A stretch of 64,000 nucleotides of DNA. Source: Firmicutes bacterium HGW-Firmicutes-2 (GTDB taxonomy: Bacteria > Bacillota > Clostridia > Lachnospirales > Vallitaleaceae). The notes beneath the pieces were generated by a model. It did not search any database. It was given only the letters and a program-made list of their open reading frames with translations, and was not told where the DNA came from. The DNA is taken from positions 1-64,000 of the forward strand of contig PGZV01000004.1 of NCBI GenBank assembly GCA_002841495.1. Direction: 5' to 3'. Positions 17,294-27,194 of this stretch are shown here, in pieces. Position 1 is the first letter of the stretch. The number at the start of each line of letters is the position of its first letter. The position numbers and the translations under genes were made by a program.

Positions 17294-18784
17294 ATGGCGA
17301 TTTTAGAATTGAAAAATATTTCTAAGAATTTTGGTGGTGTTAAGGCCCTTCGAGGTGTTGAATTTGAACTTAGGGAAGGCGAGATACACGCCTTGATGGG
17401 AGAAAATGGGGCCGGTAAATCGACAACCATAAAAGTGATCACTGGTGTGCATCAACCCTGTGAAGGTGAAATTTTTCTAGATGGCAAAAAGATTGTCGTT
17501 GAAAACCCGAAAATGGGGTATGAATTAGGGATAGCGGCGATTTACCAGCATGTAACGGCATTTCCACATCTTAGTATTACTGAAAATATATTCATGGGTC
17601 GAGAAATCATGAATAAGTTCAATATGTATGACTGGAAAACTATGAATACTGAGGCACAAAAATTGTTGGATGAAATCGGTGGCGATATTGATGCGAAGAC
17701 AACCATGAGTGATTTGAGTGTTGCAAAACAACAACTTGTAGAAATAGCAAAAGCTTTATCGGCCAATGCACGTATTTTAATCATGGATGAGCCAACAGCT
17801 TCACTTACGAAAGTTGAATGTGAAGAGTTGTACCGTATAGCAAAAAAACTTAAAAATGACGGTGTCTCCATTATCTTAATCTCACATAAATTTGAAGATG
17901 TCTTTCGACTCGCAGAACGTGTAACGGTTTTTCGTGATGCACAATACATCGGATGCTGGGATATTGATATGATCACACAACCGCAACTGATTCAAGCGAT
18001 GGTGGGGCGGGAATTAACCCAGATGTACCCGACAAAGAGTGCAGTGATTGGTGAAGAAGCTTTTCGTGTGGTGAATTTATCATTGATGGGATATTTTAGA
18101 GATGTAAGTTTTGATGTTCGTTGTGGAGAAATTGTCGCTTTAACAGGTCTGGTAGGCGCAGGAAGAACGGAAGTATGTCAAAGTATTATTGGTGTTACTA
18201 GCTTAGATTCAGGAGAGATTTTCGTTGAAAATAAGCGGGTTAGAAATCATAATCCAAACGAAGCCTATGAAAACAAGATCGGTTACTTACCGGAAGATAG
18301 ACAGTTACATGGTTTGATTCTTGATATGGATATCATTAAAAATACGACATTAGTGAATTTAGATGGTTTTTCCAAGTTCGGGTGGATGCAGAATAAGGAA
18401 GAAGAAAAAAAAGTAGTTGATATTGCCGGTCGAATGGAACTTAAAGCCGGAAGCTTATATGATAATCCGTCAACATTATCTGGTGGCAATCAGCAAAAAG
18501 TTGTTTTTGGTAAGCTACTAATCAACGATACTAAGGTGTTGATTCTTGATGAACCGACAAAAGGTGTTGATGTTGGCGCTAAGTATGCAATTTATGAGGT
18601 TATGAATGAACTCGCTGCAAAAGGCTATGCAATTATTATGGTTTCTTCTGAAATGCCGGAAGTACTTGGTATGGCCGATCGTGTCATTGTTATGCGTGAA
18701 GGTAGAGTGTCCAGTATATTTGATAATTTTAATTTGGATCAAGAACAGATTTTAGCAGCTGCCCTTCCGGACTATAACCAGTAA
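17294..18784 (+). CDS. rhaT: L-rhamnose ABC transporter ATP-binding protein
   Basis: Double nucleotide-binding-domain ATPase of the RbsA/RhaT type. First half: [27 protein letters not shown]. Second half: [29 protein letters not shown]. It is placed in the rhamnose system by the RhaP/RhaQ/RhaS-type genes that follow and the rhaM-rhaB-rhaA genes further on. ATG 17294 gives the normal N-terminus MAILELKN, with AGGAG 13 bases upstream; an ATG at 17270 lacks a ribosome binding site. The family name RhaT here is the ABC component, not the E. coli proton symporter. Confidence 0.88.
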   Translation: MAILELKNISKNFGGVKALRGVEFELREGEIHALMGENGAGKSTTIKVITGVHQPCEGEIFLDGKKIVVENPKMGYELGIAAIYQHVTAFPHLSITENIFMGREIMNKFNMYDWKTMNTEAQKLLDEIGGDIDAKTTMSDLSVAKQQLVEIAKALSANARILIMDEPTASLTKVECEELYRIAKKLKNDGVSIILISHKFEDVFRLAERVTVFRDAQYIGCWDIDMITQPQLIQAMVGRELTQMYPTKSAVIGEEAFRVVNLSLMGYFRDVSFDVRCGEIVALTGLVGAGRTEVCQSIIGVTSLDSGEIFVENKRVRNHNPNEAYENKIGYLPEDRQLHGLILDMDIIKNTTLVNLDGFSKFGWMQNKEEEKKVVDIAGRMELKAGSLYDNPSTLSGGNQQKVVFGKLLINDTKVLILDEPTKGVDVGAKYAIYEVMNELAAKGYAIIMVSSEMPEVLGMADRVIVMREGRVSSIFDNFNLDQEQILAAALPDYNQ

Positions 18785-18806
18785 AAATTATAACAGGAGA
18801 TGAATT

Positions 18807-19844
18807 ATGAGTAATCAAGTAGAATCAATGAAATCAACATCAAACCCACATCTTACAATAAAAGATATGTTAAAAAGTATCGTAAAAAACAGATCGTTTG
18901 GTTTGATGATGGCATGTGTCGTACTGTTAATACTGGCATCTCAGCTAACACCCCAATTGTTAACAGTCAAATCGCTTAACGATATGCTAAAAAATAATTC
19001 GATAGCAGGAATTTTAGCGATTGGTATGCTTATGGTATTAGTGACACGCGGAATCGATTTATCCATCGCAGCAACTATGGTGTTTAGTGGACTTGTTATA
19101 TCGATGATCAATGCAGATAACCCTGAGGTTCCAATATTTGCACTTGTTTTACTGGCAATCTTAATAGGTACCGTCATTGGAATCTATAATGGGCTTTTGG
19201 TGAGTAAGCTAAAACTTTTACCGATTATCGCCACACTAAGTACCTTATACATTGTACGTGGTTTAGCTTATGTTGTTAGTCAATCACGTTGGATTGTACC
19301 GGCCAACTATACGAATTCTTATAAATCCTTTGCTGTAGGCAATCTCTTTGGTGTGAACAACCTCATTATCACCGGAATCATTATGTTTTTTATATTCTAT
19401 GTTATACTCACACATCTTAAATTCGGTCGAAGAATTTTTGCTATTGGATCTAGCCCAGATTCGGCAGAGGTCTCCGGTATTAAGAGTGATATGGTCATTA
19501 TAGCTGTCTATGCTCTTATGGGCGCCATTGCAGGTTTTTCAGGATTTTTATACACATCAAATTATGCCATAGCCCAAAGCACCATGGCGATGGGAATGGA
19601 GATGGATGTTATAGCAATCTGCATCCTTGGTGGTGTAAGTATTAACGGAGGTACAGGGAAAATATCCGGTATCATTATCGCGACAGTATTATTTGCTATT
19701 ATCAGTTCCTTTTTAAGTATGTTATCCGGTTTGAGCATTTGGACAGACGCGATTAAAGGTGTCATTATTATTGGAGCTGTCATCTTAAATATCTATACAT
19801 CAAGATCGTCAAAGCAACGTGCTTTACGGGAAAGAAACATATAA
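18807..19844 (+). CDS. rhaP: L-rhamnose ABC transporter permease
   Basis: CUT2 permease of 345 residues with a soluble N-terminal stretch (about 30 residues) before the first membrane segment, the motif TRGIDLSIAA and the loop KFGRRIFAIGSSPDSAEVSGI. ACAGGAGATGAATT supplies the ribosome binding site. It sits between ATPase and second permease as in rhaTPQ loci. Confidence 0.87.
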   Translation: MSNQVESMKSTSNPHLTIKDMLKSIVKNRSFGLMMACVVLLILASQLTPQLLTVKSLNDMLKNNSIAGILAIGMLMVLVTRGIDLSIAATMVFSGLVISMINADNPEVPIFALVLLAILIGTVIGIYNGLLVSKLKLLPIIATLSTLYIVRGLAYVVSQSRWIVPANYTNSYKSFAVGNLFGVNNLIITGIIMFFIFYVILTHLKFGRRIFAIGSSPDSAEVSGIKSDMVIIAVYALMGAIAGFSGFLYTSNYAIAQSTMAMGMEMDVIAICILGGVSINGGTGKISGIIIATVLFAIISSFLSMLSGLSIWTDAIKGVIIIGAVILNIYTSRSSKQRALRERNI

Positions 19845-19856
19845 AGGGGTATGATT

Positions 19857-20855
19857 ATGACAACAGAGACAGTGAGTAAAAAATATCGGTTTACCGTTGA
19901 AAAAAGCAACGGAAAAAATGAAGTACTGAAATTTTTAATACAATGGGAAATGATTCTTATCTACATTTTTATAACTTTTAACATCTTGCTATATGTACTA
20001 AACGGCGATATGTTTACACGAAGTTACATGAGTATCATACAAGCCGGCATGGATCTGTCTTTTATGGTATTCCCGATGATATTTATTCTCCTTTTAGGTG
20101 ATATTGACGTATCTGTAGGTTCTATCTTAGCATTATCGGCTATGATGCTTGGGTTGGTTTATGAAGCAACAGGAAACACAGTTCTATCAATAGGTGCTTG
20201 TCTATTAACAGGCGCCAGTGCCGGGTTTCTAAACGGCTTTATTATTACCAGATTCAAAGAAATATCAGCAGTAATTGTGACCATAGCCGGCATGCTTTTT
20301 TATAGAGGAGTCGTTAAGATAGTACTTGATGTGCGTTCACTTACAGCATTCCCGGACTGGTTTGGGGAATTAGGGTATTCCAATTTTTGGGGATTGCCGA
20401 TTTCCTTATGGGTATTTGCGATTTTTGCCTTGATTTTCGGATTGGTACTCCATAAGACGTCCTATGGTCGACAGCTTTATGCTGTAGGCAAGAACAAAGA
20501 TGGTGCCTATTTTTCCGGAATTAAAGTCAACAAAGTTAAACTGATCACATTCACACTTATGGGTTTAATGGCAGCGGTATCAGCGATCTTCTATTTAGGT
20601 CGTTCGCCAAGTGTTGTAGCCAATGTCGGTGAAGGTTATGAATTAAGGGTCATTGCAATTTGTGTTCTTGGTGGGGTATCGACCAGTGGCGGAAAAGGTA
20701 AAATAATAGGTCCAATCATTGGCGTCTTTATCATGTCGTTCCTTGATAAACTCATGGGATATAACGGTGTTCAACCGGCAGCAAGGGTTATGGCAGTAGG
20801 TATATTACTGGTTGTTGCTTTGCTGGCTGAAAAAATAAAATTCAAACAAATCTAA
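19857..20855 (+). CDS. rhaQ: L-rhamnose ABC transporter permease, second subunit
   Basis: CUT2 permease of about 332 residues, motif LGDIDVSVGS and loop SYGRQLYAVGKNKDGAYFSGI. ATG 19857 has AAGGGG eight bases upstream; the ATG at 19851 is too close to it. Follows rhaP by 12 bases and precedes the binding protein by 18. Confidence 0.87.
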   Translation: MTTETVSKKYRFTVEKSNGKNEVLKFLIQWEMILIYIFITFNILLYVLNGDMFTRSYMSIIQAGMDLSFMVFPMIFILLLGDIDVSVGSILALSAMMLGLVYEATGNTVLSIGACLLTGASAGFLNGFIITRFKEISAVIVTIAGMLFYRGVVKIVLDVRSLTAFPDWFGELGYSNFWGLPISLWVFAIFALIFGLVLHKTSYGRQLYAVGKNKDGAYFSGIKVNKVKLITFTLMGLMAAVSAIFYLGRSPSVVANVGEGYELRVIAICVLGGVSTSGGKGKIIGPIIGVFIMSFLDKLMGYNGVQPAARVMAVGILLVVALLAEKIKFKQI

Positions 20856-20873
20856 TTAAGCGGGAGGAAAGAA

Positions 20874-22082
20874 ATGAAAAAATTATTAGCAATCACACTC
20901 ATGGTAGCAATGGTAGTAGCAATGGTAGGATGCGGCGGAGGAAAAACTGCTGACGCACCAACCGGTAACAACACAGAAACAACGACGGCCGACACATCCG
21001 AAGCGGCAAGTTCTAACACTGACGAACCTGAAACACATGTTTTTATGTTCAAAAGTACCGGTAACTTATTTGGAGACTTAATGTATCAAGGTTTCAAAGA
21101 AGCAGTAGAATCTACAGGAAACATTGCAGAGTATCAATCACCTGCAGAAACAACTGGCGCTGCACAAGTTGCATTGGTTGAAGAACTAATCGCTAAAGGT
21201 GTATCCAGTATTACAATTTCAGCAAATGATGCAAATGCATTTAATGCTATTTCAAGACTAGCTGAAAGCAATGGCGTAAAGCTTTTAAGTGCGGATTCAG
21301 CGATTGATCCAAGCATTCGTGCAAGCCACACAATCCCAACCACGATAGATGGCGTTGGAACACATTTGGTTTATGCAGCACTTATGATTTTGGCAGAAGT
21401 ATCTTATGAAGAGAACATGGATATGAAGGCAAAAGCGGAAGAAATTTTGGCGGCAAATACATTTGCTAACGATCCGGTTGTCATCGGTGTGTTATCAGCA
21501 ACAACAACATCTCCGGTACAGAATCTATGGATTGCATCAATGGAAAAAGAATTAGTGCGTTTAGATGCAGCTTATCCAGGAAACATTGCAGATGCGAATA
21601 CAAATTCAGCAGATTCCATGTTAGATATTAAGTATGGAAATGATGACCCTCAAGACAGTGTAACTCAAGCCAATGCGTTTATCTCGGAAAATAAAGTCGA
21701 TGTAATTGTATCGCCTACAACAGTTGGTATGTTTGCAGCAGGACAACAATTACAAGACAGTAGTTCAAAAATTAAATTAACAGGACTTGGATTACCAAGT
21801 GAGATGGTTAACTTTATGCCAACGAGCCATGTTGATGAATTTGATGCAGTGTGTCCATATATGATGTTATGGAACGTTATTGATCTTGGTGCAGTTTCCG
21901 GTGCGGCAGCAGTAGCGGCGGTAGATGGAACATACGATGGTACTGTAGGCTCATCTTTTGGCTATAACGGAAAAATATATACAGCCATTGAAGATCCTGA
22001 CAGTGAAGGTTCAGTCATCGTTGTAGGCAATCCTTATGTATTCTTCCAAGGCAACATGAAAGAATGGGGCGGTATTTTATAG
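20874..22082 (+). CDS. rhaS: L-rhamnose-binding lipoprotein
   Basis: Substrate-binding lipoprotein (lipobox VGCG, Cys 20), then a low-complexity Thr/Ala/Ser linker to about residue 50 and a type 1 periplasmic-binding fold. SPTTVGMFAAGQQLQ and KLTGLGLPSEM match the RhaS family. At 402 residues it is longer than typical RhaS (about 330-350) through the linker and an insertion around AAKAEEILAANTF. GGGAGGAAAG is a strong ribosome binding site, as expected for a highly made binding protein. Confidence 0.87.
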   Translation: MKKLLAITLMVAMVVAMVGCGGGKTADAPTGNNTETTTADTSEAASSNTDEPETHVFMFKSTGNLFGDLMYQGFKEAVESTGNIAEYQSPAETTGAAQVALVEELIAKGVSSITISANDANAFNAISRLAESNGVKLLSADSAIDPSIRASHTIPTTIDGVGTHLVYAALMILAEVSYEENMDMKAKAEEILAANTFANDPVVIGVLSATTTSPVQNLWIASMEKELVRLDAAYPGNIADANTNSADSMLDIKYGNDDPQDSVTQANAFISENKVDVIVSPTTVGMFAAGQQLQDSSSKIKLTGLGLPSEMVNFMPTSHVDEFDAVCPYMMLWNVIDLGAVSGAAAVAAVDGTYDGTVGSSFGYNGKIYTAIEDPDSEGSVIVVGNPYVFFQGNMKEWGGIL

Positions 22083-22130
22083 TAAGAAGCATATAACTCC
22101 ATGATGATGGTGATCACAGAATAAGTGTTT

Positions 22131-22199
22131 AAGCAGGATTGCATAGAAGTGGGCGCTTCAATGACCATATTACCCATGAATCGATGCAAACCTGCTTTT
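22131..22199 (+). terminator. Long hairpin after rhaS
   Basis: Outer arms AAGCAGG (22131-22137) and CCTGCTT (22191-22197), extended by TTGCAT and ATGCAA, then a TTTTC tail. Likely a terminator or processing structure that separates transporter and catabolic genes. Confidence 0.5.
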
Positions 22200-22215
22200 C
22201 ACATTTCCTACCTTA

Positions 22216-22244
22216 TTGCAAGAGATAGAAGAAAACTGTATAAT
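22216..22244 (+). promoter_or_regulatory. Promoter of the rhamnose catabolic operon
   Basis: TTGCAA (22216-22221), 17-base spacer, TATAAT (22239-22244). Confidence 0.65.
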
Positions 22245-22274
22245 AAAAACAGATAAAAGAAGAAAAAAACAGAT
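22245..22274. promoter_or_regulatory. Direct-repeat operator candidate for DeoR-type regulator
   Basis: AAAAACAGAT occurs at 22245-22254 and again at 22265-22274, exactly 20 bases apart (two helical turns), beginning directly after the -10 element of the promoter of a DeoR-family gene. Phased direct repeats are common DeoR-family operators. Confidence 0.5.
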
Positions 22275-22297
22275 TTTCAATAAGATGGGAGACCGAT

Positions 22298-23062
22298 ATG
22301 CTACCTATAGAACGAAGAAAAGAAATAGCTCAAATTATAAAGAAAGAAAAAGCTGTACGTGTTAATCAATTGAGTGAACAGTTTGACGTTACTGAAGAAA
22401 CCGTGCGACGTGACTTGGAAAAGTTGGAAAATGAAGGTATTCTAAAACGTACCTATGGAGGCGCTGTACTTGACAATCTTGTTTCTGACGATTTGCCATA
22501 CACAGACCGAGAAAAGGTGAATATGGATCAAAAACGTTTGATTGCCAAATACGCCTCACAACTTGTTGATGAAGGAGAGACGATATTCATAGATGCCAGT
22601 ACTTCAGCACTTGAAGTCATTAAGCAAGTGGATCCACGCATTCATATCACAGTTATTACGAATTCACTGAACGCCATTCATCAGCTGAATCAGTACAGCC
22701 ATATAAATCTGATTGGTGTTGGTGGTAATCTGAATGATCAAACATTTTCCTTCGAAGGTCCAATGACAGCAAGGTTTATTGATCATTATTATGCTGATAA
22801 AATTTTCTTCTCAGTTAAAGGAATATCGAAGGAAAGAGGGCTTATGGATTCCAGAGAGTCCCTTGCTGAATTAAAAAGTCATATGATAGCCAATTCCAAA
22901 GAAGTGATTCTGGTGATCGATGCATCAAAATTTAATCGGTCAGCCTTAATTCGCATTATAGAAACAGGTGCAGTAGACACGGTGATCACAGAGTTTTCAC
23001 TAGATAAGTCATGGAAATCATACTTTGACAATCAAGGTGTACGGGTGATTATTGCAAAATAA
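22298..23062 (+). CDS. DeoR-family regulator of rhamnose catabolism
   Basis: 254 residues: DeoR helix-turn-helix (residues 1-57; VNQLSEQFDVTEETVRRD) and a DeoRC effector domain (DEGETIFIDASTSALEV, ITNSLNAI). It is first in the operon with rhamnose mutarotase, kinase and isomerase. Likely effector is rhamnulose 1-phosphate or a similar ketose phosphate (inference from family and context). Probably autoregulated through the direct repeats upstream, and perhaps also through related repeats before the microcompartment operon. Confidence 0.88.
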   Translation: MLPIERRKEIAQIIKKEKAVRVNQLSEQFDVTEETVRRDLEKLENEGILKRTYGGAVLDNLVSDDLPYTDREKVNMDQKRLIAKYASQLVDEGETIFIDASTSALEVIKQVDPRIHITVITNSLNAIHQLNQYSHINLIGVGGNLNDQTFSFEGPMTARFIDHYYADKIFFSVKGISKERGLMDSRESLAELKSHMIANSKEVILVIDASKFNRSALIRIIETGAVDTVITEFSLDKSWKSYFDNQGVRVIIAK

Positions 23063-23088
23063 GGATGAACTAAAAAGGTGGTTACAAG

Positions 23089-23415
23089 ATGGAAAAGAGT
23101 AACAAGTTTGCTTGGACTTGGGAAGTAAAAGAAGCGTTTTTAGATGAATATATAAAGATGCATTTAGAACCGTGGCAAGAGATCTTAGAAGAGCATTCTA
23201 AAGCGGGCATAAAAAACTATTCCATTTTTCAAAATGGCAATCAATTTTTTTATGTATTTGAATGTGATGATGTAGAAAAAGCGTTTGGTTATATAGATCA
23301 AAGCGAAGCTTGTCAACGATGGAACGCCATAACTTCAAAAATGGTTAAGGGTAGTTTTGATTTTGGTGAAGCAGAACCAATTACGCCAATGGGTGAAGTA
23401 TTTTATCTTAAATAG
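23089..23415 (+). CDS. rhaM: L-rhamnose mutarotase
   Basis: Interconverts alpha- and beta-L-rhamnose. The 108 residues show the RhaM/RhaU dimeric alpha-beta barrel signature: HLEPWQEILEEHSKAGIKNYSIF near residues 21-45 with the conserved His, FECDDVEKAF and the C-terminal PMGEVFYL. GGTGG precedes the ATG. Lies between the DeoR gene and rhaB. Confidence 0.9.
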   Translation: MEKSNKFAWTWEVKEAFLDEYIKMHLEPWQEILEEHSKAGIKNYSIFQNGNQFFYVFECDDVEKAFGYIDQSEACQRWNAITSKMVKGSFDFGEAEPITPMGEVFYLK

Positions 23416-23445
23416 ACTCATTCAAATGAATTGGAGGAGAAGAAA

Positions 23446-24912
23446 ATGGCAACAACATGTATTGCTGTGGATATCGGAGCGTCCAGCGGACGGCTGATTG
23501 CAGGAACCATTGAAGATGGAAAGCTTAATATTGTAGAATTGCATCGCTTTAAAAATGGTATGACATCAAAAGAAGGACATGAGTATTGGGATCTTGAAAG
23601 ACTTTTTCAAGAGATTGAAATAGGACTAAAAAAAGTATATGAAGTTTATGCTGACGTAGCTTCGATTGGTGTAGATACGTGGGGTGTTGACTATGTACTC
23701 CTAGATGAGCAAGGTGAATTGATTCAAAAAGTATATGCCTATCGTGATCATCGTACAGATTTTACTATGGAAGAAGTGTTTATAGAAATAAATCGAAATG
23801 AAATATATAAAAAGACAGGTGTTCAATTTCTTCAATTTAACACCCTTTATCAACTCAAAGAACACTATAAAATGCACCCGGAAGATGTGAAAAATGCCAA
23901 AATCTATATGATGGTTCCGGACTACCTGCATTACAAATTATCCGGTAAAGTTTCTGTAGAATACACAAATGCGACAACAACACAGATGTTGAATGTACAG
24001 GCCAATACATGGGACATAGATTTAATTAGAGTCACTGGATTTAATAAGAATATTTTCAGGGAACCTACGCCCCCAGGAACAAAAATAGGTCAAGTGAAAC
24101 CGGAGATTTTACAAAAAATTGGATTTGCTTCAATGGATGTGGTTGTACCGGCGACCCATGACACAGGTTCGGCAGTTGCAGCAGTACCGGCAGTTGATAA
24201 AGAGTTTGCCTATATTAGCTCGGGAACCTGGAGCTTAATGGGTGTTGAAAGTGATGTGCCGATTGCCAGTGAACTTGCAGGCCAATACAATTTCGCAAAT
24301 GAGGGCGGTGTTTGCAATACATACCGTGTGCTGAAAAACATCATGGGTTTATGGCTGATACAAGAAGTACAACGTATGTATGATTATAAGTATAGCTTTG
24401 CAGAACTTGTAGAATTAGCGGAAGCGTCTGAACGTTTTACGTGTTTAATTTATCCCAATCACGAACGTTTTTTGAATCCTATTGATATGGTTGAAGAGAT
24501 TCAGAAGTTTTGCAAGGAAACAGACCAGACGATTCCGATGACACCCGGAGAAATCTCACGTTGTATTTTTGAAAGTTTGGCATTTCAATACAAAGAAGTG
24601 CTTATACAGTTGAGAGAGATCTATGATGTTCCAATTAAGCGTATACATATTATAGGTGGTGGTTCGAAAAACCTATTTTTGAATCAACTGTGTGCAGACT
24701 TTACGGAATGTGATGTGTATGCAGGCCCGGATGAAGCGACTGCAATTGGTAATTTATTAATGCAGTTCATTACAAATGGGGTACTTGATTCTCTAGTCGA
24801 TGCAAGGCAACTGGTGATGGCATCATTTGATATTACGAAGTTTGAACCTACAAATCAGGTTGAAATTAATGAGCAATGGCATAAATTCAGGAGGTTGGGT
24901 CATGCAAAATAA
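23446..24912 (+). CDS. rhaB: Rhamnulokinase
   Basis: FGGY-family carbohydrate kinase that phosphorylates L-rhamnulose at C1 with [16 protein letters not shown] at the N-terminus is the RhaB-type phosphate-binding loop. [21 protein letters not shown] and [13 protein letters not shown] complete the two actin-like halves. ATG 23446 has GGAGGAG upstream; an in-frame start at 23431 lies within that signal. 488 residues is normal. The gene overlaps rhaA by 11 bases. Confidence 0.93.
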   Translation: MATTCIAVDIGASSGRLIAGTIEDGKLNIVELHRFKNGMTSKEGHEYWDLERLFQEIEIGLKKVYEVYADVASIGVDTWGVDYVLLDEQGELIQKVYAYRDHRTDFTMEEVFIEINRNEIYKKTGVQFLQFNTLYQLKEHYKMHPEDVKNAKIYMMVPDYLHYKLSGKVSVEYTNATTTQMLNVQANTWDIDLIRVTGFNKNIFREPTPPGTKIGQVKPEILQKIGFASMDVVVPATHDTGSAVAAVPAVDKEFAYISSGTWSLMGVESDVPIASELAGQYNFANEGGVCNTYRVLKNIMGLWLIQEVQRMYDYKYSFAELVELAEASERFTCLIYPNHERFLNPIDMVEEIQKFCKETDQTIPMTPGEISRCIFESLAFQYKEVLIQLREIYDVPIKRIHIIGGGSKNLFLNQLCADFTECDVYAGPDEATAIGNLLMQFITNGVLDSLVDARQLVMASFDITKFEPTNQVEINEQWHKFRRLGHAK

Positions 24913-26170
24913 AAATAGAATTGAAGAAAGTTATAAAATTGCAAAAGAGATGTACAAAGAATTAGGGGTCGATACGGACGCAGCCATAAAAAAACTGGCG
25001 ACAATACCTGTTTCTGTACATTGTTGGCAAGGTGATGATGTGAGTGGCTTTGAGAATCCGGATGGCCCATTATCCGGTGGCATTCAAGCGACAGGTAATT
25101 ATCCTGGTAAAGCAAGAACACCGGAAGAACTAAGAACAGATATGGAAAAAGCCTTTTCATTGATCCCAGGCAAAAAACGTGTCAATCTGCATGCCCTATA
25201 TTTAGAAACAAAAGGTGAAAAGATAGATCGTGATCAAATCGAACCAAAGCACTTTGAAAATTGGGTAAACTGGGCAAAAGAGCAAAATCTGGGATTGGAT
25301 TTTAACCCCTCACTATTCTCGCATCCAAAGGCAGATGAGGGCCTAACATTAAGCCATCCTGATGAGGCTATACGTAATTTTTGGATTGAACATGTGAAAC
25401 GTTCCAGAAAAATCAGTGAATATTTTGGTAAAGAGTTAGGAACACCTTCTGTAATGAACATATGGATACCCGATGGTTTTAAAGATATTCCGGCGGACCG
25501 ACTAGGACCAAGGCGCCGCTTAAAAGAAGCTTTAGATGAGATTCTAACAGAAAAAATCGATAAGCAATACCACTTAGATGCAGTAGAATCTAAGGTCTTT
25601 GGTATCGGATCAGAAAGCTATGTTGTTGGTTCTCATGAGTTTTACATGGGTTATGGTGTGAAGAATGATGTTCTTGTTTGCCTGGATGCGGGGCATTTTC
25701 ATCCAACAGAAGTGATATCCAATAAATTGTCAGCAATGAGTCTTTTTGTTAACGAGATACTGTTGCATGTCAGTCGCCCGGTGCGTTGGGACAGTGACCA
25801 TGTAATCGTGCTGGATGATGAACTGATGGCCATTGCTCAAGAAATTATCCGTGGTGACTTATTAGACCGTGTCCACATCGGATTAGACTTCTTTGATGCA
25901 AGTATTAACCGCGTAGCGGCATGGACCATCGGAACAAGGAATATGTTTAGAGCATTATTAATGGCACTTGTAGAACCCTTTGATCAGATGAAAGCAGCAG
26001 AGGTTGATTTTGATTTTACGACCCGTTTAGCCATGTTAGAAGAGTTAAAATCCATGCCATGGCAAGCGGTATGGGATTATTACTGTATGCAACAGGATGT
26101 TCCGGTTGGATTGGGCTGGTTAGAAGAAGTAAAAAAATACGAGAAAGATGTTTTGTTAAAAAGAGTGTAA
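24902..26170 (+). CDS. rhaA: L-rhamnose isomerase
   Basis: Converts L-rhamnose to L-rhamnulose with divalent metal. The 422-residue product shows [16 protein letters not shown] at the N-terminus, the NPSLFSHP stretch and the metal-ligand segment [11 protein letters not shown], all typical of RhaA. The start is ATG 24902, with AGGAGG at 24889-24894; an upstream in-frame ATG at 24827 lies deep inside rhaB and has no such signal. Final gene before a terminator. Confidence 0.95.
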   Translation: MQNKNRIEESYKIAKEMYKELGVDTDAAIKKLATIPVSVHCWQGDDVSGFENPDGPLSGGIQATGNYPGKARTPEELRTDMEKAFSLIPGKKRVNLHALYLETKGEKIDRDQIEPKHFENWVNWAKEQNLGLDFNPSLFSHPKADEGLTLSHPDEAIRNFWIEHVKRSRKISEYFGKELGTPSVMNIWIPDGFKDIPADRLGPRRRLKEALDEILTEKIDKQYHLDAVESKVFGIGSESYVVGSHEFYMGYGVKNDVLVCLDAGHFHPTEVISNKLSAMSLFVNEILLHVSRPVRWDSDHVIVLDDELMAIAQEIIRGDLLDRVHIGLDFFDASINRVAAWTIGTRNMFRALLMALVEPFDQMKAAEVDFDFTTRLAMLEELKSMPWQAVWDYYCMQQDVPVGLGWLEEVKKYEKDVLLKRV

Positions 26171-26205
26171 TACGCACCCATCATATTTCCTTAGTAGTTA
26201 CATAT

Positions 26206-26239
26206 AAAATAGGAAGGACGCTGAGCTCTTCCTATTTTT
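26206..26239 (+). terminator. Rho-independent terminator after rhaA
   Basis: Arms AAAATAGGAAG and CTTCCTATTTT around an 11-base loop, with T-rich tail. Confidence 0.75.
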
Positions 26240-26241
26240 AT

Positions 26242-26280
26242 TTATGTTGTTTAAGTATAATGAGGCAACAAACAACATAA
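26242..26280. repeat. Inverted TTATGTTGTT/AACAACATAA elements upstream of the BMC promoter
   Basis: TTATGTTGTTTA (26242-26253) and AACAACATAA (26271-26280) are complementary copies of the motif that recurs as direct repeats at 26362-26383. Together they would allow DNA looping by one regulator. Confidence 0.4.
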
Positions 26281-26315
26281 TTCCACATAAATCCACAAAA
26301 AAGTGGTTTAATCAA

Positions 26316-26344
26316 TTGACATGGCTGCGTTTAGGTGGTATTAT
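26316..26344 (+). promoter_or_regulatory. Promoter of the microcompartment operon
   Basis: TTGACA (26316-26321), exactly 17 bases, TATTAT (26339-26344). Very strong match and the only obvious promoter before 40.6 kb. Confidence 0.75.
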
Positions 26345-26361
26345 TAAGATGAAATAAAGAT

Positions 26362-26383
26362 AAAACAACATAAAACAACATAA
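26362..26383. promoter_or_regulatory. Direct-repeat operator candidate of the BMC operon
   Basis: AAAACAACATAA at 26362-26373 and 26372-26383: a 10-base period, one helical turn, located at about +11 to +33 from the predicted start. Position and phasing suggest a repressor site. Confidence 0.5.
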
Positions 26384-26410
26384 ATAAAGAACGCTTTGGA
26401 GGTAAGAAGA

Positions 26411-27184
26411 ATGAACGAATTTGAGATTAAGAAGCAAATGTGTGAAATTGGTCAACGTATTTACCAACGGGAAATGGTAGCTGCCAATGATGGTAACTTT
26501 TCAGTAAAGTTAGATGAGAATACTTTTTTATGTACACCAACAGGTGTATCAAAAGGGTTTATGACACCGGATATGATCTGTAAAGTCGATCAGGAAGGAA
26601 ATTTGAAGCAACCAAATGGTCAGTGGAAACCTTCATCTGAGATTAAGATGCATATGCGCATATACAAACAAAGACCGGATGTTAACTCGGTTGTACATGC
26701 TCATCCTCAATTTGCAACAGCTTATGCTATTGCCGGTATTCCTTTAACAGAGAAAATCATGCCTGAAGCCGTCATATTTTTAGGTGAAGTACCAATAGCA
26801 AAATACGGTTTGCCTTCTACAATGGAGATTCCGGATGCGGTAGAGCCTTTCTTAGAGTGTTATGATGCAGTACTTCTAGAAAACCATGGTGCATTATCAT
26901 GGGGAGAAGATTTAATGTCTGCCTATTTTAAAATGGAAAGCTTAGAATTCTATGCATCACTGGCTTACAAAGCAAAAGCATTAGGCGGCGCGAAAGAATT
27001 ACCTTCTGCTGAAGTGGCAAGATTGTATGAACTTAGAAGACAATTTGCAGTTCCCGGAAGACATCCTGCTGATTGTAAGAGTGCTACAAGCTCATGTAAT
27101 ACAGAAAGTCCTTTGGCTCAAGCAAGTATAAGTGAAACAGCTATAGAAGAAATTATAAAACGCGTTATTGAACAAATGAAATAG
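26411..27184 (+). CDS. fucA: Class II fuculose/rhamnulose-1-phosphate aldolase with C-terminal encapsulation tail
   Basis: Splits L-fuculose 1-phosphate, and probably L-rhamnulose 1-phosphate, into DHAP and L-lactaldehyde with Zn. The catalytic domain (about residues 1-210) shows TPTGVSKGF, PSSEIKMH (acid residue), VVHAHPQFATA (two His ligands) and LLENHGALSWG (third His). After residue 220 comes a Ser/Ala-rich linker and a terminal amphipathic helix ETAIEEIIKRVIEQMK, typical of BMC encapsulation peptides and absent from enterobacterial FucA (about 215 aa). The ATG at 26411 follows GGAGGT. It opens the operon, so lactaldehyde would be made inside or at the compartment. Confidence 0.9.
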   Translation: MNEFEIKKQMCEIGQRIYQREMVAANDGNFSVKLDENTFLCTPTGVSKGFMTPDMICKVDQEGNLKQPNGQWKPSSEIKMHMRIYKQRPDVNSVVHAHPQFATAYAIAGIPLTEKIMPEAVIFLGEVPIAKYGLPSTMEIPDAVEPFLECYDAVLLENHGALSWGEDLMSAYFKMESLEFYASLAYKAKALGGAKELPSAEVARLYELRRQFAVPGRHPADCKSATSSCNTESPLAQASISETAIEEIIKRVIEQMK

Positions 27185-27194
27185 AGGTGGCAAT

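Noticed and set aside
26362-26383. Short tandem repeats as a CRISPR fragment
   Set aside because: The unit is 10 bases with no spacers between copies and sits at a promoter, so it is an operator candidate and not an array. No cas genes are present.
26171-26410. Possible cobalamin riboswitch before the B12-dependent operon
   Set aside because: I looked for the B12-box and the long aptamer but the spacer is only about 240 bases and is filled by a terminator, promoter and short repeats; no B12-box-like segment was seen.
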